Assembly (NCBI GenBank): GCA_029237695.1
Contig: CM055265.1
Coordinates: 111,526,773-111,590,772 of the forward strand
DNA: 64,000 bases
Reading direction: 5' to 3'
Origin: Conchocele bisecta
Taxonomy: Eukaryota > Mollusca > Bivalvia > Lucinida > Thyasiridae
The notes below the pieces were generated by a model. That model was given only the letters and a program-made list of their open reading frames with translations. It was not told where the DNA came from and searched no databases. How positions within the stretch are numbered: the first letter of the stretch is position 1; each line of letters opens with the position of its first letter. Of the stretch, positions 44,801 through 51,998 are shown piece after piece. Both the position numbers and the translations under genes were made by a program.

Positions 44801-47555
44801 ACCCACTTGGTCTCGTACAGTACCATACGCTATATAAAGGTGAGTATAAATAGGGCCATTATAGAAAAAGCCCTCTCTTTTCCGGCTCGCACAAACACAA
44901 TAAACATCGATTAAATGTATGACTTCTGTCTCTGGCAATCGATAAAGGTATTAGGTGTGTGAATATACTCACTTCAAATCGCTGTTTCCAGCATTTATTC
45001 AGTTATTCGCATTTTGTATACCCCATCCAAAGCGAAATTTGCGTGTACGAAAGAATCTCACACAGAATCGGAGGCCGTCCGGCTGGATTATCGGTCATAT
45101 TTGGCCGATAGCTGATCGCCAGCTCAAACTAAAGTCGTGCACCATGATCATATACATTAGAGACTCCAACCATACAAAGTTCGTCCAATTGTGATCGTTC
45201 ACCGATCTAAAAAACACCAGAACTGAAGGCTTAAGTGAGTCGTCCATTGACACTTCTTCGACCTCGTCTTCTTCTGAACCGCTTGGCCGATGTTGACCAA
45301 ACTTCACAGGGATGGTCTATGTTGCTCCTTTTCAGATTTGCCGGGGCCCGGGGAGTCAAGTAGGGGTCAAATTTCATATTTGACCAAATACGGTCATGTC
45401 ATATATCAAATCGAAGGTATTGAAGATACCATCACTCTGGAACATTTTTTTTGGCGAAATTGAATAATTACGTCATCCAAGATGGCCTCGTAAGGTCCAT
45501 ACACAATTTTGATGCAACTTTTTATATATAATAGACGTGACGTTTATGTGACGTTTTTTATTTACTTTATAATGGCGATACTAATTTCATGTGAACAATA
45601 GTCAATGGGCTTCTGTTACTATATTTGGAAAATACTGACAAGCCCTACAGATTCTGATGAGACGGCTTGTTACAAGCTGGCTCATCTGGATTACATTGTT
45701 TGCAAATGTTTCTGTGTATGTAGTTTTCAGAAGGTTAACCAAGTGATTTCGTGTTTGCAGCTGCCGGCGACGATGGCAGATAACGGAGGTTACGACAGTG
45801 CACAGCTGGTATCCGAACTTCGTGCCATCCACACGGAGGGCAAACAGTCGTGGGGCATCAGTAAGTAGACAGGACACCGGTTGATTGGCTCCTTGCCATT
45901 CTCCAACTACTGGTTCCCTGATTGTGATTATCTCGGCTCTTCTGCTCATGATCAAATTATCTTTGGTTATTTCATATCTCAACATTAACATGTTTGGGAT
46001 GTTTGGATGATTCCTACTCGTTTCCTAGCATCGCATGATAAACTTACTATCAAAATATGTCTTATATAGCCTGCAAAAGCGTGCATCTCACCAAAGGGGA
46101 CTGGGGCTGTACTTCAGAAGAAATGTGGTCAAGACATGCCATGTGAGTTTGTACCTAAGAAAATATTCAATGTTTCCTGAATTTATTTTACAGAAACTGA
46201 TATTTTCTGTAAACAACATCAACAATTTACAAAATGTGCGTACCAAATGCGGAATCCAATTCCACATTTGCTGTAAACAGTTTGTCAACTTTCGACATCA
46301 TTTACAGATAATATTGTATATTTTGTAAATATTTTTCATGAGATATCGTACATCTTCTTACTTACAAAATCACTTGGCTTGTCTCATATCCGCCCACCTT
46401 AATAGCAACTCTTACTTGTACATTGGTGCCACGGGAGGATTGGAGGGTATGCACATCATGATTAACCCTTTCAACCCTAAATAACTGGAATAGATTTTGA
46501 TATGTTAATTTTGCAACTAATCCATCCGTCACAAAATGATTTTCAGACGAGTCCATTTACAAGAAGGCCTGTTTTTGTTCTCAAAAATATGAAAGTTACT
46601 TGCAAAAAGTGCAAATCCTGATGTGATGGCTCGTCATGAGCCGGCTTATCTGGATCTACACTATTTGTCAATACCACTATACAGGCATGTAGTATTGAAT
46701 GGGTTAACAGTGCACTTTATTGGGATCTGATGTATCGTGTAGTAATAGTTCCTGGCACCGGATCGTAGTCTTTGATGTCAGAAAGCTTTTATTATTGTAA
46801 AATAGTGCTGGACTATCATCACAGTATGTTGCTTCCATCATACAGGTGTAGTCCCGTCTCTATATGATCTTGCTGTTGAAAATCACAAATCAATCAATCG
46901 CTACACTCACTTGGTTGTTCAGCTGGATGGTGAACAGTGCAGATCCTGATCAGACTGTGCGAATGCATAGGCTGATCTGGATCTACGCTGGTTGCAAAAC
47001 CCATTAGCCCATTTCTCCAGTCGCAGCCAAAAATATATACATCTCTACTTGCAGAAACTGTAAATATTTTCTGTAAATGACGTCGAAAGATGACAAAATT
47101 AATTTCGCGTTTGCTATGAAAATTAAGTCTACTTTCGACATCATTTACGGAAACTATCGTAATTTTTGTCGAGCCCGCTTGCGGAAAGCGAGTCGTAGTG
47201 ATCACAATGACGTCCGGGTGTCCGTCCGTCCGAAATCTGCGATAAAGTTTTTAAAAATACCATCAAATGCCTCGGCGGGCTAGACATGCGGGCCGCGGCC
47301 ATCTGGTTTAAAATATTTTTCATGAATTATCGCACATGTTCTCGGGTACAAAATCACATGCCGTGGCTCGTATATATTTACAGACATGGATACGGGCGAG
47401 GTGGCAGACATGGAGGCCATGGGCATTACAGAGTCGTTCAGGTGAAACGGCAGGTGTTGCTGAGTGCTGCGGAGGCTGCCGAGATGATCCTGCGCGTCGA
47501 CGATATCGTCAGGGCCGCACCAAGACAGCGGCCCCAGGACATGCGCAACCATTAA
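29804..47555 (+). CDS. CCT2: T-complex protein 1 subunit beta (CCT2), exons 2-16
   Basis: CCT2 is one of eight paralogous subunits of the cytosolic group II chaperonin that folds actin, tubulin and other proteins with ATP. Coding exons are 29804-29872, 30534-30599, 32250-32361, 33997-34073, 34864-34976, 35939-36065, 36878-36953, 38174-38274, 39451-39578, 41350-41453, 43134-43241, 43802-43942, 44551-44654, 45761-45860 and 47384-47555. All junctions are GT/AG with compatible phases. Key motifs are [15 protein letters not shown] and the nucleotide-loop GDGTTSV of the equatorial domain, TGMDTDKIK in the apical part, and the C-terminal equatorial [18 protein letters not shown]. Counting the proposed exon 1, the protein is about 533 residues against about 535 in animals. 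The last exon lacks one base at 47439/47440, giving a TGA at 47443-47445 (see finding). Identity is certain; whether the frameshift is biological is not. Confidence 0.97.
29883..30130 (-). mobile_element. TTAACCCTTTCAACC MITE in CCT2 intron 2
   Basis: Inverse-oriented relative of 41943-42181 and 46462-46707. It has a central palindrome GAGCCGGCTCGTGACGAGCC near 29942 inside GATCCTGATGAG/CTCATCAGGATC. It begins 10 bp after the exon 2 donor. Confidence 0.75.
30534..30599 (+). CDS. CCT2: CCT2 exon 3
   Basis: Codes residues 25-46, [22 protein letters not shown], with the conserved LGPKGM turn that contacts nucleotide. Acceptor TTGCAG, donor GTGAGT, phase 0. Confidence 0.97.
30645..31920 (+). repeat. 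Dispersed tandem-repeat elements in CCT2 intron 3, SINE-like insertion
   Basis: 30645-30840 holds a GCCGATAGGCAAGAGGGGAT repeat also found at 38310. From 30843, TATACCCTACCATGATAGTG opens an element with units of the family expanded at 5143. It is interrupted at about 31206-31722 by an insert ending in CATTCCATTCCATTCC, ACGTTAAACCC and a CACT run, a SINE-like tail. The host element resumes at TCCCCCTTTTG and ends near CTCGACATGCAGGCAGCGG. Confidence 0.7.
31975..32188. mobile_element. GTGACTGGAGAAATGGGG MITE, CCT2 intron 3
   Basis: Imperfect inverted ends GTGGCGTTGACTGGAGAAAT and the complement of CCCCATTTCTCCAGTCAC, with internal GTGCAGATCC/GGATCTGCAC foldback. Relatives lie at 36165-36378, 40944-41172 and 56029-56243, with fragments at 33640-33700, 35800-35917, 46918-47029 and about 63404-63541. 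Confidence 0.85.
32250..32361 (+). CDS. CCT2: CCT2 exon 4
   Basis: Codes residues 47-83 plus one base: [14 protein letters not shown], then [26 protein letters not shown] is the conserved magnesium/phosphate-side motif of the equatorial domain. Donor GTAAGT, phase 1. Confidence 0.97.
32463..32610. mobile_element. Half copy of CCCGTTTCACTAAAC foldback MITE
   Basis: Matches the left half of 61127-61362 up to the central ATTTATTGAGCATAG; the right arm is missing. Confidence 0.75.
32934..33629. mobile_element. TTAA-flanked MITE in CCT2 intron 4
   Basis: Inverted ends AGGTACATGCCCACGCAG and CTGCGTGGGCATGTACCT, with TTAA immediately outside both. A shorter relative lies in a POLR3B intron at 61594-62058. 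TTAA duplication points to a piggyBac- or Kolobok-type mobiliser. An SRC-like fragment of the GTGCAGATC family follows at 33640. Confidence 0.82.
33997..34073 (+). CDS. CCT2: CCT2 exon 5
   Basis: Completes codon 84 and codes to 109: [33 protein letters not shown] is the signature phosphate-binding loop of group II chaperonins. Acceptor CTGCAG, donor GTAAGT. Confidence 0.97.
34578..34797. mobile_element. 220-bp hAT-like MITE with 6-bp duplication
   Basis: Ends CAGGGATTCCGCTGG and CCAGCGGAATCCCTG; CACTTG directly outside both ends (34572-34577; 34798-34803). The interior is a foldback of AATTGGCGATAAAAA-type sequence. It sits 66 bp before exon 6. Confidence 0.88.
34864..34976 (+). CDS. CCT2: CCT2 exon 6
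   Basis: Codes residues 110-146 plus two bases: [20 protein letters not shown] then [17 protein letters not shown]. Donor GTATGG, phase 2. Confidence 0.97.
35023..35383. mobile_element. Foldback element with GAGCTCCAGAT ends, CCT2 intron 6
   Basis: TGGCCACCGAGCTCCAGATA at the left is matched inversely by TGATCTGGAGCTCTGTGGCC at the right. A strong internal hairpin at about 35146-35230 has arms containing GTTGAGCTGCAAAAAGC and its complement. Distant relative of the 37691, 39034 and 41474 copies. Confidence 0.65.
35580..35640 (-). repeat. SINE-like fragment
   Basis: The complement reads TTTGTTTGTTTGTTGGTGTT then CAACGGTCTATCAACAGCTA. The same sequence opens the longer copies at 56345 and 58985. 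Confidence 0.6.
35939..36065 (+). CDS. CCT2: CCT2 exon 7
   Basis: Completes codon 147 and codes to 189: [20 protein letters not shown], then [22 protein letters not shown]. Intermediate-domain entry. Acceptor TTACAG, donor GTAACA, phase 0. Confidence 0.97.
36165..36378. mobile_element. GTGACTGGAGAAATGGGG MITE, CCT2 intron 7
   Basis: Same family as 31975; the right end CCCCATTTCTCCAGGCACTG is intact, the left end diverged. Confidence 0.8.
36426..36658. mobile_element. CCCGTTTCACTAAAC foldback MITE, CCT2 intron 7
   Basis: Near-complete palindrome whose centre is TGAGCATAGGCTGCCTATGC. Outer ends GGGGCCGGTTTCATTAAACT and its inverse. Confidence 0.88.
36878..36953 (+). CDS. CCT2: CCT2 exon 8
   Basis: Codes residues 190-214 plus one base: [25 protein letters not shown], leading into the apical domain. 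Acceptor TTTTAG-type (ATTTAG), donor GTAAGC. Confidence 0.97.
37035..37111 (+). repeat. tRNA-like SINE head
   Basis: TTTGCTCAGTCAGTAGAGCG resembles a polymerase III A box region, and GGGTTCCAGTCCC a B box. An anticodon-loop-like CTTGTAA lies between. The acceptor arms GTGTCCG and CGGGTGC pair only with wobbles and the anticodon stem is mismatched, so this is a tRNA-derived SINE head rather than a working tRNA gene. Confidence 0.6.
37216..37442. mobile_element. Half copy of CAGAGCTCCAGAT foldback MITE
   Basis: Left half only, ending within the central palindrome (ATCTTGGTATTTCATTAGAA). Confidence 0.8.
37691..38103. mobile_element. CAGAGCTCC foldback MITE, CCT2 intron 8
   Basis: Ends CAGTGCTCCAGATAAGG and the inverse of CTTATCTAGAGCTCTG, flanked by ATGGTG (37685-37690; 38104-38109). 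The centre is a palindrome around CTTGGAGACAATTC. Confidence 0.9.
38174..38274 (+). CDS. CCT2: CCT2 exon 9
   Basis: Completes codon 215 and codes to 248: [20 protein letters not shown] then [13 protein letters not shown], apical domain. The donor GTCCGT is weaker than the others. Confidence 0.96.
38298..38720 (+). repeat. GCCGATAGGCAAG repeat and array-element fragment
   Basis: 38298-38500 is a relative of 30645-30840. 38610-38680 is a truncated head of the 28232 element family (GGGTATACTGGAGCCAGATT). Confidence 0.6.
39034..39426. mobile_element. CAGAGCTCC foldback MITE, CCT2 intron 9
   Basis: Ends CAGAGCTCCAGATAAG and CTTATCTGGAGCCCTG with a 5-of-6 matching flank (ATAATT/ATCATT). The central palindrome has arms of about 38 bp meeting at TCTCCAAGGAGA. 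It ends 24 bp before exon 10. Confidence 0.9.
39451..39578 (+). CDS. CCT2: CCT2 exon 10
   Basis: Codes residues 249-290 plus two bases: [20 protein letters not shown] then [16 protein letters not shown], apical domain helical protrusion region. Acceptor CTGCAG, donor GTAAGT. Confidence 0.97.
39699..39846. mobile_element. Degenerate pogo-like MITE, CCT2 intron 10
   Basis: The right end GTGTCCGGTTTCGAGAGGTT ..CCACTG-TA is typical. The left end (CTGTGCAACCCCTTTAACCC GGACA) is its diverged inverse. Confidence 0.6.
39970..40740 (+). repeat. Tandem-repeat element, CCT2 intron 10
   Basis: Opens TATACCCCACCACGATAGTT, then CCGTCCGTCTGTC, then about four units of the family at 5143 (ACCTGAAACTTGGTATGTAG, GTCATGGATTATCTCCCC). 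It ends GGGCATCCGTGTTCTATGAA as the copy at 30843 does. Confidence 0.85.
40862..41272. mobile_element. Extended foldback element, CCT2 intron 10
   Basis: The GTGACTGGAGAAATGGGG MITE at 40944-41172 is enclosed by further inverse arms (TTTTAATATCTGGTGACTGA and TCATCAGATATCAAAACG), giving arms of over 100 bp. The left half also has an inner GTGGATGCACAG/CTGTGCATCCGCAC repeat. Confidence 0.8.
41350..41453 (+). CDS. CCT2: CCT2 exon 11
   Basis: Completes codon 291 and codes to 325 plus one base: [20 protein letters not shown] then [14 protein letters not shown]. Acceptor CCCCAG, donor GTAGGT. Confidence 0.97.
41474..41892. mobile_element. CAGAGCTCC foldback MITE, CCT2 intron 11
   Basis: Ends CAGAGCTCCAGATAAGG and CCTTATCTGGAGCCCTG with an exact 6-bp duplication ATAGTG (41468-41473; 41893-41898). 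The duplication starts 14 bp after the exon 11 donor. One arm of the central palindrome is partly duplicated (ATTTCATTAGAATTGTCTCC twice). Confidence 0.93.
41943..42181 (+). mobile_element. TTAACCCTTTCAACC MITE, CCT2 intron 11
   Basis: Ends TTAACCCTTTCAACC and the imperfect inverse GGTTCAAAGGGTTAA; a second TTAACCCTTTCAACC lies just before it at 41927. Internal foldback CAGGTCCTGATGAGACGGC. A related unframed foldback piece lies at 42300-42410. Confidence 0.82.
42699..42942. mobile_element. GAGACGCACCATGTGATTTTG MITE, CCT2 intron 11
   Basis: Near palindrome with GAGACGCACCATGTGATTTT at the left and its inverse at the right. Inner arms TTTCCGTAAATGACATCGAA and TTCGACGTCATTTACAGAAA. Relatives at 46134-46385 and 47062-47376. 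Confidence 0.85.
43134..43241 (+). CDS. CCT2: CCT2 exon 12
   Basis: Completes codon 326 and codes to 361 plus one base: [20 protein letters not shown] then [15 protein letters not shown]. Acceptor TATTAG-type (TATAG), donor GTAATT. Confidence 0.97.
43557..43618. repeat. 62-bp palindrome (TATGTTGCGACCAC family)
   Basis: TATGTTGCGACCACTCATTT is mirrored by AAATGGTGGTCGCAACATA around CGTCTCGATGAGACG. Other copies are at 44380-44440, about 18398-18440, 24146-24182 and 56293-56331. Confidence 0.9.
43802..43942 (+). CDS. CCT2: CCT2 exon 13
   Basis: Completes codon 362 and codes to 408 plus one base: [20 protein letters not shown] then [17 protein letters not shown]. It holds the conserved [11 protein letters not shown] helix with the hydrolysis-side aspartate of the equatorial domain. 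Donor GTAAGC. Confidence 0.97.
43943..44550. other. CCT2 intron 13
   Basis: No gene. It contains the palindrome copy at 44380-44440 (arms TATGTTGTTGCCACCATTTG / GTGGTCGCAACATA). Confidence 0.6.
44551..44654 (+). CDS. CCT2: CCT2 exon 14
   Basis: Completes codon 409 and codes to 443: [20 protein letters not shown] then [14 protein letters not shown]. Acceptor TACAG, donor GTACGT, phase 0. Confidence 0.97.
44655..45760. other. CCT2 intron 14, repeat fragments
   Basis: 45250-45600 is a partial relative of the 20837 element (ACCGCTTGGCCGATGTTGAC, ATATCAAATCGAAGGTATT). 45640-45710 is a GATGAGACGGCTTG foldback fragment. The rest is unassigned. Confidence 0.55.
45761..45860 (+). CDS. CCT2: CCT2 exon 15
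   Basis: Codes residues 444-476 plus one base: [20 protein letters not shown] then [20 protein letters not shown] is a conserved C-terminal equatorial motif. Acceptor TTGCAG, donor GTAAGT. Confidence 0.97.
46134..46385. mobile_element. GAGACGCACC-family MITE, CCT2 intron 15
   Basis: Diverged palindromic copy (GACATGCCATGTGAGTTTGT at left, TACAAAATCACTTGGCTTGT at right). Confidence 0.75.
46462..46707 (+). mobile_element. TTAACCCTTTCAACC MITE, CCT2 intron 15
   Basis: Left end intact; the right end GAATGGGTTAA is shortened. Same orientation as 41943. Confidence 0.8.
47062..47376. mobile_element. MITE abutting the last CCT2 exon, with nested repeat
   Basis: A GAGACGCACC-family copy (TTTTCTGTAAATGACGTCGA; GGTACAAAATCACATGCCGT at the right). 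It is interrupted at 47166-47303 by a short complete GTCGAGCC element that ends with GCGGGCCGCGGCCATCT. Its right end reaches to about 10 bp from the exon 16 acceptor. Confidence 0.75.
47384..47555 (+). CDS. CCT2: CCT2 exon 16 (terminal), frameshifted
   Basis: Completes codon 477 and codes [19 protein letters not shown], then in the next frame [20 protein letters not shown] and the tail [13 protein letters not shown] with a TAA at 47553-47555. The conserved ITESFQVKRQ needs TTC-CAG, but the sequence has TTCAG at 47437-47441. Read literally, the frame ends at TGA 47443-47445 and loses the last 38 residues. Confidence 0.95.
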
Positions 47556-47900
47556 CAGATTATTATACACGTTATTTATGCCGTCGACTGACGAAAGTGG
47601 GCTGATTTCTGGAAACTGTTGGGTTTATTTCTGTTTTCTTCAGTGTAGGTCGTGGTGAGGCGAGCTTTGTGTGTGGGTCATTTATCAAAACTGCTCAATG
47701 AGCTCACCTTATTCAGTGCCGTGGTGAGACTTGCTTTGTGTGATCTCGGTGTTCAAATAGTGAATACCCTTTCATGCAAATTGCTTGCTGTCTTTCAGTG
47801 CTGAAAGTTTTTATATATTCCCGACCATATTTTTGAATGGGCATTAAACCTAAATCATTCAGTTCATGCAACTTGATCGTTTGCCTGGAGTGATAATTAA

Positions 47901-47974
47901 TTGAAGTGGTCAGTGGAATAAGGGGGCTAACTCCCTGAGTGAGTTAGCCCCCTTCTTCCACCGACCCCTTCAAG
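47901..47974 (+). repeat. 33-bp hairpin in CCT2 3' UTR
   Basis: Arms 47901-47933 and 47942-47974 pair with three mismatches around a short loop; the inner stem is GGGGGCTAACTC / GAGTTAGCCCCC. It lies about 345 bp after the stop codon. Confidence 0.9.
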
Positions 47975-49007
47975 TTGTGAAGGAATTTACCCATGTTTGT
48001 CGAATAGTGAAGATCGTGCATGTGCAAGTTTCGTCTACACTCGTCAGTAAAGTAATTAGCCCAGTATTGTCGGTTCGCGGCTCATTTATTTAGGTTCTTC
48101 AAATTGAAACCGTCTGTGGTGAACAAATTTGGCTGAATACGGGAAACCTACAATGTGTTCAGAAACGTAGATCAACCTGATAATTATCCAATATGACCCT
48201 GGTCATTTTGAGGATATAATCGTAAGAACACATTTATGTGCTGATTTTTGATCGGCGTTTCCACAGGGTACAACCGCCAAGCTATACTGTCTCATACTGA
48301 CGTACTCGGTCGACACAAAGCTTTAAACCTTTGTAGCAAGCATGGCCACAGATGAACATGCGCTGTATCAATTGTCAAATATCCGTGAACACTGCAGATC
48401 TAGATGAGCCGGCTCGTTACGAGCCCTGTCTAATCAATCTCGATCTACACTGTTTTCAAAGCTTGCAATTATGGTCTGTGTTGTTAAAAGTGTTGAGTTG
48501 AAGTAACTGCATAATTTATTTGAATTTAACAATTCCTCGCATGTTTTGCCTGTTTTGGTTTCAATATGCCTCAAAGAGCATCATGGTTAAACAGGTCTGG
48601 ACAAATTCTTAATATTTCATAATATTTCACTCGTCCGGATTGGAATTAAACTATTAATCGAATCCTATATATTTAATGTTAATGTCGCATTATTCCTTCA
48701 AAATGAGTGGATTTGTTGAAACCTGGTGAAAGCAAGTCGCAGAAATGCCCACATGTTTGTATTGATCTGATTGCCAACTGAAAAAGTGCTGATTCTCTGC
48801 CACACCAGGCAACTATAATATATCTACAGTGTGCTGGTGTAACATCTTGATCGTGTGTAGAAAATTTGGTATCAAAATGTATTTACAAAATGTGCTATTA
48901 AGTCAAATCACTTGCATTACAGGCTGGTTATCGCTGCAATTGTCTCGCTTATCACGTCTGTTATTTTTCTAATATTCATACAACTGCTATATTTTGTCGA
49001 GTACATC

Positions 49008-49013
49008 AATAAA
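49008..49013 (+). terminator. Candidate CCT2 poly(A) signal
   Basis: AATAAA followed by TG-rich CTGTATGTGTGATG. This would give a 3' UTR of about 1.5 kb. A second AATAAA lies at 49435-49440, beyond the MITE at 49080. Confidence 0.45.
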
Positions 49014-49079
49014 TTCTGTATGTGTGATGAAGTTTTTCCTCACTATGCAAGTCGGTTACGGGGAATATGGCCGAAATTA

Positions 49080-49294
49080 CAGTGAAACCTCTCTAAATCG
49101 GACACCCTGGGAGGTTCCCAGGGTGTCCGGTTTAGAGATGTTCCACTGTATTTCAGGCACATGACCATTCTGATACGTATGTGCATGCTTTTCAATCATG
49201 AACATACATAACATCTGAGATAAATGGCCTAGAAACCCATCAAAAAAAGGATCACAGATGTTGTCTCGGTGTTCGGTTTAGAGAGGTTCTACTG
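49080..49294. mobile_element. pogo-like MITE downstream of CCT2
   Basis: Ends CAGTGAAACCTCTCTAAA and TTTAGAGAGGTTCTACTG flanked by TA (49078-49079; 49295-49296). The left end is also an inner palindrome (GACACCCTGGGAGG / CCCAGGGTGTC). Confidence 0.88.
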
Positions 49295-49296
49295 TA

Positions 49297-50582
49297 GTAT
49301 GGAAAAACTAGCAGGATGTGATGAGAGGTTCAATCAGCATGGCCCATAATGGTATTGAAGTGCATTTATCAAATTGAATTCCATTCATGCTTCGTTGTGT
49401 CACTTCAGTTTCACAATCATGCTTTTTCTACATAAATAAAATTTTATAACAAACTCTTGAGGTTTCCATTTCTCGCATTACATTCCAATATTTATACCCT
49501 CCGCATACAATATGTTGGAGTTGTCTATAGTTTTATATTTTCGTTCGTCCCCAAGATTTACGTTAAGATTTTTGTCGCGACTGCTTTAGCTTTTTTACGG
49601 AAACACTTGGCCATTTTTTTGCGTATAAAAGTTTGTTCAAGTTTCTTTATCATCATATAACTTTAATATTACTTGATGGATTGCTTCATTATTTCAGGAC
49701 CGACCTGAATTGGCATGAAAAAATAAAGACCACTTAACATATGACTATATTTATTGTTATTTCCTACCACAATTTTATTTGGGAAGTGGAATATAAATGG
49801 CCGCAAGATCTTTCCTATAGAGATGCAGTTGATAAGTGTATCAACAAGCCCATTACAAGAAAGATCGTCACGGGAATAAAATGAAAACGGTAACCATGAA
49901 AATTCATCAAGCCAAAGGACGGGCGTGCAGGTGTCCAATCGGCACCAGGTTAAGTACACAATAGGACAGTCCATCACATTGTACACTCAACCAGGTGCAG
50001 ATCCAGCCCCTCGCTCCAGAGTACGCACGTGCTAGTGTTATACTTATACGAACTTAGTGACTACATGTGTTGGCGCGAATAAAGACCACACAACAAGCGC
50101 CAAATCATTAGACAACAACAACATACTGTACAATGTAGTCAGCCCGTAGTAATCACCATTCAAGGAACTTGAGCCGCCATATTATACTACAACGAGTCGG
50201 CTCAATTTAACTACTACTTTTCCTTGAATAATGATTATTAGAAAAAAATTCGCAGTATAAACAAACACGTAACCAAATACATAAGCTATGCACGTCTTTA
50301 CACAAGCATTAAATGTTCCATATGTGACCCACACACGCGCCCGTTGGCTTTCTGAATTTTTCGCGACTTTCCCGTTGCGACGGAGTAATGGAAATAATGA
50401 CTGCCTAGCCTAATTGTTCACCACCTGGCATGTGAAGTTCTGATCAATGGCAATAACAACACTGAATAACCATTACTGCAACAAGCGCCAAATCATAATG
50501 TAAATAATCACTGGAGTAAAAGAAAATTCACTGAACTGAAGTGTTTAATCATGCTCCCTATCAAGCACCGCCCCCAATATTG
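49297..50582. other. Intergenic, no gene seen
   Basis: Second candidate CCT2 poly(A) signal at 49435. Short stretches at 49560-49680 resemble text at 51700-51800 (tandem-element leader). The rest is unassigned. Confidence 0.4.
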
Positions 50583-50773
50583 TTAACTGATGTTGACCGT
50601 AGAGGCCCTCGCCAATGTTCCCAAGCCGGTATATGGGGCACAGTTGTCGTCACTCGCAACACAGGCCCCATTGTCCAAACACTGACACACTGGCCGATAG
50701 TCGGCGTCCACAGCGGGGAAAGCGAGTGGTCCTGATGGCGCCATTCCAGCCGAAATGTACATCGTCGCTTCAA
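50583..50773 (-). CDS. Possible terminal exon of an unknown gene
   Basis: The minus strand has an acceptor-like run CCTTTTATTGCAG ending at 50774, then an open frame of 62 codons to TAA at 50583-50585. The peptide contains ADYRPVCQCLDNGACVASDD and four cysteines spaced C-x-C-x5-C-x7-C, then CAPYTGLGTLARASTVNIS. The stretch is richer in G+C than its surroundings. I recognise no family; the spacing is loosely like small disulfide modules. The frame stays open upstream to 50831, so an unspliced start is also possible. No partner exon was found upstream. Confidence 0.25.
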
Positions 50774-50962
50774 CTGCAATAAAAGGAAACCAAGCGGCAG
50801 CATCCACGGCACGACAGGTGCCTTGCCGCACTTGCTAACAAGTTGGACCCAGAGTTTCCGGTGTGAGCCACCATCTATCGGAATCCACCTTGTTTGCCAT
50901 AGGCTTATTGTTACGATGACCTTCGAGCTTGTATTGATCAGGGGTAGTATATACAAAGGCAT

Positions 50963-51885
50963 AATGTCTTGTTATGAAAAAAACACATACTAGAGTGTGG
51001 GTACCGCAGCGAGCGCAGGTAAGAAAATTACAAGATCTAGTGGTTTTGCCAAACTTGTTATTGGATTATTACATCATACCCAAAACCAACAGGTATGTGA
51101 AAATATGTAGACCTCAGAATTCACAGACTGCGCTCCCCACGTACCACCATAGTTATATCATAGCTTGCACTACGTTGCTGAAAAACATATATGGGAGTGG
51201 TGGGCGGGTTTCACTCCGATGAAGTAAAGGTTAGAAAGAGGTCGTGGTATGATCACGTGATTACGTTTTAAACCTATTGTGGCAATGATAAAAACAGCAT
51301 TATTCCAAATTTAATATCTACTGCGCATGTGTGACCTTGTCACGTGCTATCATGTCAGGGCCGCATGGATATCACGTGAAACACCTTTTCCATTGTGCAT
51401 AACGATATAAACCGAGGTGTTCCCAACTTCCCATGCAGTCCTGTACTGAACCTTGGTGACCTTTTTGAACCAGGAAATGAACGTAAACAAAAAACAGGTC
51501 TGCCAAAATAATAGCGATTTATTTCCATATTGAAATAATCGGCAATATTTGGACACTGGATACATGTGAGCATTTGGAACATTTATGCCCCCATTAACAT
51601 GACCTTGACATTTTTTACCTTCACCTCCCGTATCTATATGACCCTAGCTGTTGGTGGGACGTTATACCCATTCACTTTCTTTTCTTTGACCTGCACATGG
51701 TTGTGGAAACGCACATTATTTTTTTATGTCAACAAGTTTGTACAAGTTTCTTCATCATCATAATTATATTACTTGATGGATTGCTTCAATATTTGGACAC
51801 TTGATACATGCAAGCATTTGGAACACACTCATGCCGACATTAACATGACCTTGACCTTCACATGGTTGTGGAAATGCTTAGCCAT
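50963..51885. other. Intergenic, no gene seen
   Basis: 51580-51885 contains repeated text (TTACTTGATGGATTGCTTC; TGGACACTTGATACATGCAA) like that at 49660-49690, the leader of tandem-repeat elements. Confidence 0.4.
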
Positions 51886-51998
51886 TTTTAGCTCGACTAT
51901 TCGAAGAATAAGTAGAGCTTATGTTGTCACGTCGGCGTCGCCGTCACCGTCACGCCGTGGTTAAGGTTTTTAGTCAAGCTTGTATATGGAATACTATA

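Noticed and set aside
47286..47605. Two 89-codon ORFs over the last CCT2 exon
   Set aside because: Their first halves read through intron and MITE sequence or the wrong exon frame; only the part from QVKRQ on is CCT2.
49669..49986. 105-codon minus-strand ORF
   Set aside because: No family resemblance and AT-rich composition; likely chance.
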